NCBI GenBank assembly: GCA_028291055.1
Contig: JAQGIP010000146.1
Span: 1 to 36,158, forward strand
DNA from: Caulobacter sp.
GTDB lineage: Bacteria; Pseudomonadota; Alphaproteobacteria; Caulobacterales; Caulobacteraceae
Direction: 5' to 3'
Length of the DNA stretch: 36,158 bases
The notes under the pieces were generated by a model. That model did no database searches, was not told where the DNA came from, and saw only the letters and a list, made by a program, of their open reading frames with translations. The translations under genes and the position numbers were made by a program. This document shows, piece by piece, positions 8,271-17,689 of this stretch (within the stretch, counting starts at the first letter, position 1; every line of letters begins with the position of its first letter).

Positions 8271-8909
8271 ATGAGCAAGGTTGCCACAGGGTGGGCCGAA
8301 GAGGCCGAGCAGCGGGTGCTGGACGGAGCCGTGAGCGTGGCCCCCCAGTCCGGCTGGCGCGGCGCCTATGTGCGGGCCGCGCGAGAGGCCGGCATGAGCG
8401 TGGCCGAGGCCGAGCTGTTGATGCCCGGCGGCGCCCGCGACCTGGCCGCCCTGCTGTCGCGGCGCCATGACCAGACGGCCTTGGAGACCCTGGCCAAAAC
8501 CAACCCCTCGCCCCTGAAGATCCGCGACCGCATCCGCGCCGCCGTCCTGGCCCGCCTCGACGCCGCCAAGGCCGACCAGGAGGCCGTGCGCCCTTGGGCC
8601 GGGTTCCTGGCCTTTCCGACCAACCTGCCGCTGGCGCTCAGGCTGGTGTGGGAATCCTCCGACCACCTGTGGCGCTGGGCCGGCGACACCTCCACCGACG
8701 AGAACCACTATTCCAAGCGCGCCATCCTGTCGGGCATTCTCATTTCCACCCTGGCCATCGACCTCGGCCAGGGCCGCGACGCCGCGCTCACCCACCTCAA
8801 CGCTCGCATCGACAATGTCATGAGCTTCGAAAAGTGGAAGGCCGGCTTCAAACCGTCCGACCTGGCCAAGGACGTGGCCGCCGCTCTGGCCCGCATCCGC
8901 TACGGCTGA
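8271..8909 (+). CDS. COQ9-family ubiquinone biosynthesis protein
   Basis: A 212-aa protein matching the bacterial COQ9 family: a TetR-like helical fold that in mitochondria binds lipid and assists the COQ7 hydroxylase in ubiquinone synthesis. The family core is seen in the central and C-terminal parts: PLALRLVWESSDHLWRWAGDTSTDENHYSKRAILSGI and then FEKWKAG. The GDxSxDxNxYxKRxxL pattern is the family signature. It is divergent from rpsU, separated by ~200 bases that must hold both promoters. The role in ubiquinone synthesis is inferred from family membership. Confidence 0.9.
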   Translation: MSKVATGWAEEAEQRVLDGAVSVAPQSGWRGAYVRAAREAGMSVAEAELLMPGGARDLAALLSRRHDQTALETLAKTNPSPLKIRDRIRAAVLARLDAAKADQEAVRPWAGFLAFPTNLPLALRLVWESSDHLWRWAGDTSTDENHYSKRAILSGILISTLAIDLGQGRDAALTHLNARIDNVMSFEKWKAGFKPSDLAKDVAAALARIRYG

Positions 8910-8930
8910 GGGGGCGTTTGGCTCAGCCAG

Positions 8931-9068
8931 ATTTGTCCACGAACCACAGGGACCACACCAACGTGCTTCGACTGAGGCCGTGGACTTGATGAGGCGCGCT
9001 TGCGCGCGGTGAGCTTCACCAACGCCGGCGGGTCATCGTTGGTGTGGTCCCTGTGGTCCGTGGACAAT
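8931..9068. repeat. Inverted repeat with ~32-bp arms between convergent genes
   Basis: The left arm (8931-8963) and right arm (9037-9068) are reverse complements apart from one indel and one substitution; both contain CCACAGGGACCACACC in the same register. The 73-bp centre includes a GCGCGC-TTGC-GCGCG hairpin. It fills the gap between the convergent COQ9 and GT87 genes, ending three bases before the GT87 stop. It could form a long cruciform or act as a two-way stop for transcription; no T-run follows it. Confidence 0.85.
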
Positions 9069-9070
9069 CT

Positions 9071-10285
9071 TCAGGATGCGGGAACGAGCACGCCCGCCGG
9101 CTCCGACACCCGCTCGACACGCGCCGTCGTCCAGCAGGCCCACAGCATGGCCCATAGGCCCAGCGGCATCAGCTGCACCTGGAAGGCTATCCCCACGCCC
9201 AGGCCGATGGCCGGCATCAGGGCGGCCAGGACCATGGCGCTCTTCACGCCGGGGGGCAGGCCGTGTTCCAGCCCGCGCCGGGCCAGGATGACCAGGGGAA
9301 CAGCCATTAGGGTCAGGTCGTAGTCGAAGAAGTAGGGCGTCACCATCAGGGTGGCGGCCACCGCCATGGCGGCCTTCAGATCGTGGGCCGCCCTGCCGCG
9401 CCAGACGATGACGGCGAGCGCTACGGCAAACGCGGCGGCCACGGCCTGGACGGCATAGGCCAGCGGCTGGGCCACCCCGAGCCAGCGCAGGGCCACGAAC
9501 AGGGACGGGACCTGGGCCCAGGGCACGGAGCCTTCCTCCAGCACGCGGGGCGCGACGGGAAGGTTATGGATGAAGTCCATCCACGGCTGCACGCCGAAGG
9601 CCGCCACCGACAGCGCCACCAGCCCGGCCGCCGTGGCGCCGGTGGAAAGGAAGGTCTTCCAGCGCCCGCCTACGGCCAGCAGCAGCGGCAGCAGGATGGC
9701 GAAGTGGGGCTTGTTGACCAGCAGGCCCAGGATCACCCCGGCCAGCCAGGGCCGCCGCTCGATCATCAGCAGGCCAAAGCCCAGGCAGGCGGTGGAGAGG
9801 AACGCGTTCTGGCCATGCACCGCATTGAGGAAGGCCGCCGGCAGGGCCAACGCCACCAGCAGCGCCAACCGGTCCTTCAGCACATGGCGGACGAAGGCCA
9901 GGTAGAGCAGGGCCGAAAGGCCCGTCCAGGCGATGTAGGAGACCAGGTAGGGCGCCAGGGCCAGCGGCGCGACCAGGAAGGCGAAGGTCGGCGGATAGTG
10001 CCAAAACAGCATGCTGGTGTTGCCGGGCAGCAGGGCGCGTTCGCGGGCCACGATGTCGGTCTGGGTCCACAGCTGGCCGATGTGGCCGTGCAGGACCATG
10101 TCGGAGCCGGCGTAGAAGGCCATGAAGTCATAGCCCACCGGCTTGCCGAACCGGTCGATCAGATGGGGCGAGGTCAGCGCGATGGCGACGAAGGCCACGA
10201 CATAGAGCCCAACCAGGATCACGGCGTAGGCGGTGAGCCGCTTGCGGTCGATCAGCGCGTCGAGGCGGGAGAGCGGGGCGGCCAT
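9071..10285 (-). CDS. GT87-like (DUF2029) polytopic glycosyltransferase-type membrane protein
   Basis: A 404-aa inner-membrane protein with about ten hydrophobic helices. The first loop after TM1 carries GYDFMAFYAGSDMVLHG, the acidic-residue loop typical of GT87/DUF2029 polyprenyl-phosphate-dependent mannosyltransferase-like proteins; HYPPTFAFLVAPL and GLLVNKPHFAILLPL are also typical family blocks. A glycosyltransferase role in the envelope is inferred; the substrate is unknown. It is a single gene, divergent from the amidase, with a doublet palindrome between them. Confidence 0.85.
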   Translation of the reverse strand: MAAPLSRLDALIDRKRLTAYAVILVGLYVVAFVAIALTSPHLIDRFGKPVGYDFMAFYAGSDMVLHGHIGQLWTQTDIVARERALLPGNTSMLFWHYPPTFAFLVAPLALAPYLVSYIAWTGLSALLYLAFVRHVLKDRLALLVALALPAAFLNAVHGQNAFLSTACLGFGLLMIERRPWLAGVILGLLVNKPHFAILLPLLLAVGGRWKTFLSTGATAAGLVALSVAAFGVQPWMDFIHNLPVAPRVLEEGSVPWAQVPSLFVALRWLGVAQPLAYAVQAVAAAFAVALAVIVWRGRAAHDLKAAMAVAATLMVTPYFFDYDLTLMAVPLVILARRGLEHGLPPGVKSAMVLAALMPAIGLGVGIAFQVQLMPLGLWAMLWACWTTARVERVSEPAGVLVPAS

Positions 10286-10340
10286 GCCGGACAGGGTGGC
10301 GTCGGCGCCTCAAGATTTGGTTAGCCACGGCCCGGGACGG

Positions 10341-10487
10341 CCGGGGACATGTACGCTCTCAACCGCCCGCCCGTGGGCCGGTGCGCCCGACCGTACGTGT
10401 CCCCAAAGCAAGGGCCCCGGGGCAGGGGACACGTACGGGCCGCCGCCGGCGCGAGCCGTTCCGGTCTGAGAGCGTACATGTCCCCGG
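10341..10487. repeat. Doublet palindrome, REPIN-like (family B, copy 1)
   Basis: A 147-bp element with a perfect 21-bp outer inverted repeat (10341-10361 and 10467-10487, core GGGACATGTACGCTCTCA) and a perfect 14-bp inner one (10391-10404 and 10425-10438, CCGTACGTGTCCCC). Outer and inner arms are related (GGGGACATGTACG versus GGGGACACGTACG), so each half can also fold alone, giving two tandem hairpins with a ~20-base spacer. A second copy at 24143-24292 keeps the arms while the loops are unrelated. It lies between divergent GT87 and amidase genes. Confidence 0.9.
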
Positions 10488-10557
10488 CTTGTGCCTAGGG
10501 GTTGCGCGCCTGCGTTGCGATCCTCAGGCTGACGGCAAGACCAAGGAGAGGATCGCC

Positions 10558-11931
10558 ATGATCGACATCACCACCGCCACCGCCGGCGAACTGGCAGCGG
10601 CGCTCGCGGCCCGCAAGGTCTCGGCGCTGGAACTGGCCGACGCCGCCATAGCCCGCATCAAGGCGGTGGACGGGGCGATCAACGCCGTGGTGGTGCGCGA
10701 CTTCGACCGGGCCATCGACGCGGCCAAGGCGGCCGACAGGGCCCTGGCGCGCGGCGAGCGCGGCGCCCTGCTGGGCGTGCCGATGACGGTGAAGGAGAGC
10801 AACGCGGTGGCGGGCCTGGCCTCCACCTGGGGGTTCGAGGGCTTCAAGGGTTTCGTGGCCGAACGCGACGCCACCGCCGTGGCGCGGCTCAAAGCCGCCG
10901 GCGCGGTGATCCTGGGCAAGACCAATGTGCCGCCCTTCCTGTCCGACTTTCAGAGCAACAACGCCGTCTATGGCCGCACCAACAACCCCTATGACCTGAC
11001 CCGCTCGCCCGGCGGCTCCTCGGGCGGCGCGGCGGCGGCGCTGGCGGCCGGCATGGTCCCGCTGGAGTTCGGCTCCGATATCGGCGGCTCGATCCGCGTG
11101 CCGGCGGCCTTCTGCGGCGTGTTCGGCCACAAGCCCAGCCACGGCCTGATCCCCTCGCGCGGCCACAGCCCGCCCGGCACGGACGGCAAGGGCATCGACC
11201 TGGCCGTGGTCGGCCCCCTGGCGCGCACCGCCGCCGACCTGGCCCTCGCGCTCGACGTCACCGCCGGGCCCGCCGACGAGGAGGCCGTCGGCTACCGCGC
11301 CGAGCTGCCCTCCCCGCGCCATGGGCGGCTGGACGCCTTCCGGGTGCTGGTGCTGGACGGCCGCGCCATTGCCCCGGTGGACGACGTGGTCTCCGACACC
11401 GTCCTGGCGCGGGGCGAGGCGCTCGCCCGGGCCGGGGCGGCGGTGACCCATGCCGCCGAGGCGATGCCCGATCCGGCCGTGATCCAGGAAATCTACCTCG
11501 CGATGCTGGACACCCAGATGACCCGGGGCCAACCCGGCGCCCACTCGATCAGCGCCCACGAATGGCTCACCCTGCTCGACCGCCAGACGGCCGTGCGCCG
11601 CCAGTTCACCGAGCTGTTCAGGGACATCGACGTCATCCTCATGCCCGCCTTCGGCCAGGTGGCCTTCCCGCACAACGACGACCCGGACTTCGCCAACCGC
11701 ACCCTGGAGATCAACGGCAAGCCCACCCGCTACTTCGACCAGATCGCCTGGGCGGGCGCGGCCACCCTGGGCAACCTGCCGGCCACGGCGATGCCGATCG
11801 GGATGACGGACGCCGGCCTGCCGATCGGCTGCCAGATCGTCGGACCCTATCTGGAGGACCGCACCACGATTGCGTTCGCGGGGCTGATGGAGCGGGAGTT
11901 CTGGGGTTTCGTGGCGCCCCAGCTAGCGTAG
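10558..11931 (+). CDS. Amidase (amidase-signature family)
   Basis: A 457-aa amidase-signature hydrolase. The Ser-cisSer-Lys triad is complete: Lys79 in PMTVKESN, Ser154 in PGGSSGG and Ser178 in FGSDIGGSIR. The family hydrolyses carboxamides or ester-like bonds and includes GatA, but the lack of gatB/gatC neighbours and of GatA-specific context argues for a catabolic or detoxifying amidase. The start has a strong ribosome site (AAGGAGAGG) eight bases upstream; the frame extends further upstream only through the palindromic repeat. Probably cytoplasmic, as no export signal is seen. Confidence 0.93.
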   Translation: MIDITTATAGELAAALAARKVSALELADAAIARIKAVDGAINAVVVRDFDRAIDAAKAADRALARGERGALLGVPMTVKESNAVAGLASTWGFEGFKGFVAERDATAVARLKAAGAVILGKTNVPPFLSDFQSNNAVYGRTNNPYDLTRSPGGSSGGAAAALAAGMVPLEFGSDIGGSIRVPAAFCGVFGHKPSHGLIPSRGHSPPGTDGKGIDLAVVGPLARTAADLALALDVTAGPADEEAVGYRAELPSPRHGRLDAFRVLVLDGRAIAPVDDVVSDTVLARGEALARAGAAVTHAAEAMPDPAVIQEIYLAMLDTQMTRGQPGAHSISAHEWLTLLDRQTAVRRQFTELFRDIDVILMPAFGQVAFPHNDDPDFANRTLEINGKPTRYFDQIAWAGAATLGNLPATAMPIGMTDAGLPIGCQIVGPYLEDRTTIAFAGLMEREFWGFVAPQLA

Positions 11932-12023
11932 CGAGCCTCGGGGCGGGGCTGGCACGTCGTCGATGGCCAAGGTTTGATCTATGATGCCGACAAGGCGCGA
12001 GGCGTGGATTTCCAAGGTGTGTC

Positions 12024-12332
12024 ATGCACAGCAGGTTCGAGCAGCTGGTTCGGCGCGCCCTGGCGCCTGCCTGGGTCGTGGCGTTGGCGAGCTGCGCGCT
12101 GCTGCTTGGCGGGCTGGCGGTCTTTATGCACTCGGCAACGAACACGCCTGATCCCGCCAGCGGCCATATCCACGCCGTCACCAATCACGGCACCTATTAC
12201 ATCACCGTTTTCCAGTACTACCTGCTGTACGCTGGCTTCATCGGCGGGGTTCTCAGCCTCCCGCTAGCCAATATTCTGACCTTCATAGCCAGGGATTTCG
12301 ACAAGACTAGGCGCCAGTCTCAGCGCCGTTAG
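12024..12332 (+). CDS. Small hypothetical membrane protein, two TM helices
   Basis: A 102-aa protein with hydrophobic helices at about residues 15-36 and 63-88 joined by a His-containing polar loop (TPDPASGHIHAVTNHGTYY). The N-terminus is basic (MHSRFEQLVRRA) and the C-terminus is Arg-rich (KTRRQSQRR), suggesting both ends are cytoplasmic. I do not recognise a family. It is convergent with purK, ending six bases from the purK stop. The sequence around it is somewhat less GC-rich than its neighbours. Confidence 0.6.
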   Translation: MHSRFEQLVRRALAPAWVVALASCALLLGGLAVFMHSATNTPDPASGHIHAVTNHGTYYITVFQYYLLYAGFIGGVLSLPLANILTFIARDFDKTRRQSQRR

Positions 12333-12337
12333 CGCCT

Positions 12338-13420
12338 TTACCCCAGCTTCGTCAGCCGGTTCACGTGCCCCATCTTGCGCCCCGGCCGTGCCTCGCCCTT
12401 GCCGTAGAGGTGGAGCCGCGTCTCCGGTTCACCCGCCAGCTTGCGCCACTCATGCGCCTCCTCGCCCAGCAGGTTGAGCATCTCCACATGGGCCAGCGGA
12501 TCGGTGGGCCCTAACGGCCAGCCGGCGATGGCGCGGATGTGCTGTTCGAACTGGTCGACCTCGCAGCCGTCCTGGGTCCAGTGGCCGGTGTTGTGGACGC
12601 GCGGCGCGATCTCGTTGACCAGCAGGCGGCCGTCGGCCAGCTCGAACAGCTCCACCCCGATCACCCCCACATAGTCGAGGCCCGTGAGGATCTTGGCCGC
12701 GATGGCCTCGGCGTGGTCGCGCACCGTTTCGGTGACCCTGGCCGGCGCGACGGTGCGGCGCAGCACGCCGCCCTCGTGGTGGTTCTCGCTCAAGGGATAG
12801 CAGGCGATCTCGCCGTCGCGGCCCCGGGCGGCGATCACCGACAGTTCGCGCACGAAGTCGGCGGCGGCTTCCAGGATGGCGGGGCGGCCCCCCAGCGCGG
12901 CCCAGGCGCCGCGCGCCTCGTTCAGATGCTCGATCCAGTGCTGGCCCTTGCCGTCATAGCCGTCGCGCCGGGTCTTCAGCAGCGAGGGTACGCCGATCTG
13001 GGCCAGGGCGGCCACCAGGCTCTCCTCGCTGTCCACGGCGGCGAAGGCCACGGTGGGGGCGCCGATGGCGTTGAGGAAGGTCTTCTCCTCGGCCCGGTCC
13101 TGGGCCACGGCCAGGGCGCGCGGCCCCGGCGCCACGGCGCAGCCCAGCTCGACCAGCTGGGCCACCCGGTCGGCGGGCACATTCTCGAACTCGAAGGTGA
13201 TGACGTCGCTGGCCGCGCCAAGGGTCTTCAGACCGGCGGGGTCGTCATAGCGGGTGACGATCTGGTGGGCGGAGACACGGCCGGCCGGGCTGTCCTTCTC
13301 CGGATCGAGGATGACCACGTCGAAGCCGAGGCGCGCGGCGGCCAGGGACAGCATGCGGCCCAGCTGGCCGCCCCCCAGCACGCCGATGGTGGAGCCGGGC
13401 GGCAGGGGGAAGCTGGTCAT
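12338..13420 (-). CDS. purK: N5-carboxyaminoimidazole ribonucleotide synthase
   Basis: A 360-aa ATP-grasp enzyme of de novo purine synthesis: it converts AIR, ATP and bicarbonate to N5-CAIR, the substrate of PurE encoded just upstream. The N-terminus has IGVLGGGQLGRMLSLAAARLG, the PurK nucleotide-fold signature; later blocks are FEFENVP, LLKTRRDGYDGKGQ (ATP-grasp loop), ELSVIAARG and NEIAPRVHNTGHWT (metal/ATP site). Length is normal. Its start codon is one base beyond the purE stop, so the two are co-transcribed and probably translationally coupled. Confidence 0.97.
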   Translation of the reverse strand: MTSFPLPPGSTIGVLGGGQLGRMLSLAAARLGFDVVILDPEKDSPAGRVSAHQIVTRYDDPAGLKTLGAASDVITFEFENVPADRVAQLVELGCAVAPGPRALAVAQDRAEEKTFLNAIGAPTVAFAAVDSEESLVAALAQIGVPSLLKTRRDGYDGKGQHWIEHLNEARGAWAALGGRPAILEAAADFVRELSVIAARGRDGEIACYPLSENHHEGGVLRRTVAPARVTETVRDHAEAIAAKILTGLDYVGVIGVELFELADGRLLVNEIAPRVHNTGHWTQDGCEVDQFEQHIRAIAGWPLGPTDPLAHVEMLNLLGEEAHEWRKLAGEPETRLHLYGKGEARPGRKMGHVNRLTKLG

Positions 13421-13421
13421 T

Positions 13422-13913
13422 CTAGTCCTCGACGGTTTCGGCGACGGCGGCGGTCTGGCTGGCGCGGTGGGCGGCCAGCCGCTGCGCCAAGGCCGGATCG
13501 TTCAGCGCCAATATCTGCGCCGCCAGCAGGCCGGCGTTCTTGGCCCCGGCCAGGCCGACCGCCAGGGTGGCCACCGGAATGCCGGCCGGCATCTGGACGA
13601 TGGACAGCAGGCTATCGAGCCCGTTCTGCAGCTTGGATTCCACCGGCACGCCCAGCACCGGCAGTTCGGTCAGCGACGCCGTCATGCCCGGAAGGTGGGC
13701 CGCGCCGCCCGCGCCGGCGATGATCACCTTATAGCCCGCCGCCTTGGCCCCCTTGGCGAAGGCGTACATCCGTTCGGGCGTGCGGTGGGCGGAGACCACC
13801 TTGGCGTCATAGGCTACGCCGAGCGCCTCCAGGCTCTCGGCCGCGCCTTTCAGCGTCGGCCAGTCGGAGCGGCTGCCCATGATTATGGCGACCGGCGGCG
13901 CTGTGGCGGTCAT
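13422..13913 (-). CDS. purE: N5-carboxyaminoimidazole ribonucleotide mutase (class I PurE)
   Basis: A 163-aa PurE that moves the carboxylate of N5-CAIR to C4, giving CAIR. The family signature is plain: [17 protein letters not shown] near the start (substrate phosphate and Ser/Asp site), [11 protein letters not shown] (catalytic His region) and [11 protein letters not shown]. Presence of PurK directly downstream fits the class I route. The ATG chosen follows GGGGAATCAAG and a good sigma70-like promoter; a longer frame starting 69 bases upstream would include the promoter and is rejected. Confidence 0.97.
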   Translation of the reverse strand: MTATAPPVAIIMGSRSDWPTLKGAAESLEALGVAYDAKVVSAHRTPERMYAFAKGAKAAGYKVIIAGAGGAAHLPGMTASLTELPVLGVPVESKLQNGLDSLLSIVQMPAGIPVATLAVGLAGAKNAGLLAAQILALNDPALAQRLAAHRASQTAAVAETVED

Positions 13914-13954
13914 CTTGATTCCCCTCCCCGGGACGGGGCCCCGGAAGGGCGCGG

Positions 13955-13982
13955 AGTATAGGCGCCGACTTTCGCACTGCAA
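13955..13982 (-). promoter_or_regulatory. Predicted promoter of purE-purK
   Basis: On the minus strand TTGCAG (13982-13977) and TATACT (13960-13955) are separated by 16 bases, a close match to the housekeeping consensus, 42 bases before the purE ATG. The leader between contains a GC-rich self-complementary stretch (CCGGGGCCCC with GTCCCGGGG) of unknown role. Confidence 0.6.
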
Positions 13983-13983
13983 C

Positions 13984-14149
13984 CTAGTGTCCCGGTTCCG
14001 AAGTTCGCCTGAGTTTGTGGCGGGCTGCGACGAACTTCGGAACCGATAAGGACACTAGCGGGATGTTTTCGAGCCAGTGTGCTTCTTGGATCAGAAGTTC
14101 GCTCAGAGTCCGACCGACAAGCTGGCGAACTTCTGATCCAGCACACTGG
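13984..14149. repeat. Mirrored pair of bulged hairpins (family C)
   Basis: Hairpin 1 (13984-14057) pairs CTAGTGTCC and GGTTCCGAAGTTCG with their reverse complements; hairpin 2 (14074-14149) pairs CCAGTGTG and GGATCAGAAGTTCG likewise. Each has an unpaired insert between the outer and inner stems, on the 3' arm in hairpin 1 and on the 5' arm in hairpin 2, and the ~24-base loops resemble each other only in opposite orientation. The unit is therefore an inverted duplication. It starts two bases beyond the -35 hexamer of the purE promoter and ends 77 bases before the GGDEF gene. ORFs across it are not coding. Confidence 0.85.
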
Positions 14150-14225
14150 CGGCGTGTTAAGATTTTGGGACAGTCAAGGTTGGGTGATTCCACGTGATGA
14201 AACGGCGTCCCAGGGACGGGGCTCG

Positions 14226-14936
14226 ATGAAGATTTTCGGAGCCCGGGCGGAGACCTTTTCCGCCATGCGCCGCCGTGCGCTGGCCAAGGCCGGCGCGGAC
14301 CTGACGGCGGGCCAGGCCGCCCCCGCCGACGCCACCTCCTTCCTCGGCCTGGAGGAGCCCGACCTGACGCCGGCCGTGCAATCGGCGCTGAAGACCCTGC
14401 TCTCGGAAATCGACGACCTGCGCGGCGAGGTGGGCCGGCTGAAGGCCCGGCTCACGGAGACGGAGGGCCTGGCCGACCGGGACGTGCTGACCCCGCTGCT
14501 GAACCGCCGCGCCTTCCTGCGCGAGCTGAGGCGGATCGGCGCCTTCGCCCAGCGCTACGGCTCTCCCGCCAGCCTGGTCTATTTCGACATGGACGGCTTC
14601 AAGGCCGTCAACGACCGCTTCGGCCATGCCGCGGGCGACCAGGCCCTGCGGGTGGTGGCGCAGCGGCTGCTGGCCAATGTGCGCGAATCCGACGTGGTGG
14701 GCCGGTTGGGCGGCGACGAGTTCGCGGTGATCCTGGTCCAGGCCGATGCGGAGACCGCGACGGCCAAGGCCGAGACCCTGCGCGCGGCGATCGAGAATGT
14801 GCCGGCGGACCTGGGGCAGTGGTCCGCCCCGCTGAAGGTCAGCTATGGCGTGCGCCTGATCGAGCCGGGCTCGGAACCCGAGGCCACCCTGGCGGAAGCC
14901 GACGCGGCGATGTTCGTGAGGAAGCGGGCGGGATAG
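14226..14936 (+). CDS. Diguanylate cyclase (GGDEF) with inhibitory site and short coiled-coil N-terminus
   Basis: A 236-aa cytoplasmic protein making c-di-GMP from two GTP. The GGDEF active site is at residues 162-166, and the allosteric RxxD I-site (RESD, 153-156) precedes it by exactly five residues, so product inhibition is expected. DVLTPLLNRRAF and YFDMDGFKAVND are the other conserved blocks. Residues ~50-80 (LKTLLSEIDDLRGEVGRLKARLTE) look like a coiled coil that could drive dimerisation; there is no membrane or receiver domain, an arrangement like Caulobacter DgcB, though orthology is not claimed. The ATG is chosen because upstream sequence is repeat. Lone gene. Confidence 0.93.
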   Translation: MKIFGARAETFSAMRRRALAKAGADLTAGQAAPADATSFLGLEEPDLTPAVQSALKTLLSEIDDLRGEVGRLKARLTETEGLADRDVLTPLLNRRAFLRELRRIGAFAQRYGSPASLVYFDMDGFKAVNDRFGHAAGDQALRVVAQRLLANVRESDVVGRLGGDEFAVILVQADAETATAKAETLRAAIENVPADLGQWSAPLKVSYGVRLIEPGSEPEATLAEADAAMFVRKRAG

Positions 14937-14941
14937 GGCGC

Positions 14942-15188
14942 CCTTCCCTCCCCGTCTGGGGAGGGACACGCGGCGAAGCCGCGAGGGTGGGGCAGGTGGA
15001 TATGCGGCTCCCCACGCCGGAAGGTGAAGAACCCGCTGGTGAAGGGCTGTGCCCAATTCTGAGTCGGAAGGGTGTCTGAGACCTGCACGAAGGGGTGCTT
15101 ACCCTTCAGGCATGAGCGGACGCATAACCACTTGCCCCACCCTGACGGGCCTTCGGACCGTCTGTCCCTCCCCAGGCGGGGAGGGATT
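14942..15188. repeat. Large intergenic palindrome (family D)
   Basis: Arms of roughly 58 bases (14942-14999 and 15129-15188) are imperfect inverses: TCCCTCCCC with CTGGGGAGGGA, then a small hairpin (CGGCGAAGCCG left, CGGGCCTTCGGACCG right) and AGGGTGGGGCAGGTGG versus CCACTTGCCCCACCCT. The ~130-base centre, including TATGCG and CGCATA, shows no gene. It fills the space after the diguanylate cyclase gene and stops just before the end of a minus-strand small-RNA candidate. Confidence 0.75.
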
Positions 15189-15199
15189 GGCGCCTAGCC

Positions 15200-15229
15200 A
15201 AAAAAAAGCCCCGCCGAAAACGGCAGGGC
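15200..15229 (-). terminator. Intrinsic terminator of candidate small RNA A
   Basis: Read on the minus strand: GCCCTGCCG, loop TTTT, CGGCGGGGC (one mismatch), then eight T. No protein gene on this strand ends here, which is why a small RNA is proposed. The ~330 bases from 15286 to the typA start show the small-RNA promoter and otherwise no recognisable feature. Confidence 0.85.
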
Positions 15230-15285
15230 CAGTTCATAGGGAGGAAACGCCCAGGAAGGGCAGAGGCGGCAGCGCCGCCTCACCC
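15200..15285 (-). ncRNA. Candidate small RNA A, suhB/alpha-r14-like
   Basis: On the minus strand an ~86-base transcript can be outlined. A Caulobacter-like promoter (TTGCGCC at 15318-15312, 14-base gap, CCTAAGTT at 15297-15290) is followed by a GAGGCGGC/GCCGCCTC hairpin (15263-15281), a GCCC-TTCCT-GGGC hairpin (15249-15261), an unpaired CCTCCCTATGAACT stretch, and a terminator (15200-15229). Exposed CCUCC next to a terminator is typical of small RNAs that pair with ribosome sites, as in the suhB/alpha-r14 group. The family match is from memory of the pattern and the 5' end is a prediction. Confidence 0.5.
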
Positions 15286-15615
15286 CTGTAACTTAGGGTG
15301 CGGCGCACAACGGCGCAACCAAAATCTTGCGGATCGTTCGCAAAAAATCTGCCCGGCATAGAGAGAAACCCTGATGGGCACAGGGAATCGCCTGCGCGCC
15401 GCAATGTTGCAGTGCACAATAACGCCCAGATATTCACCCGAGGGTGAATAAATTCAGGGACTTCCCCGTCCAAACGGCGGCATCTCGCCGCTCCATGCTG
15501 CGTGTGCGTAATGGTGGGGTGGCTTTATGGCCCGCGCTCGCGTACAAGCCCGCGCCTTAAGCTCTACCCGCTAACTCCCCCGAAAATCCGTTTTCCCCCG
15601 AGACACTGGCTTCTT

Positions 15616-17451
<1,836 letters not shown>

Positions 17452-17477
17452 ACCTTCCGCGCGATCATCGAACATGG

Positions 17478-17508
17478 GGCCGGCGAGCGATCGCCGGCCT
17501 TTTCTTTG
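17478..17508 (+). terminator. Intrinsic terminator of typA
   Basis: A perfect nine-base stem GGCCGGCGA/TCGCCGGCC with loop GCGA is followed by TTTTCTTT, 26 bases after the typA stop. The ~180 bases between this and the next ORF show no gene. Confidence 0.9.
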
Positions 17509-17689
17509 CGCCCCTGCAGCCCAAACCCGCGCCCGCCGCAACCCCCGCGCAGCCTTCCGCACGCCCCGGCTCATCCGCGTCAACACCCTGTAAACCATGG
17601 CAAAAATTCCGCTGTGGAGCGGTGGAACACGGGGCTTGCCGCGCGGTTATGAAAGCCGTTGGGTGCGGGCGCTTAGGGGATAGGCGCTA

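Noticed and set aside
10381..10557. Upstream extension of the amidase frame
   Set aside because: It runs through the doublet palindrome; the ATG at 10558 has a strong ribosome site and begins the family.
13984..14193. Short ORFs across the mirrored hairpins on both strands
   Set aside because: They translate inverted repeats only, with no ribosome site.
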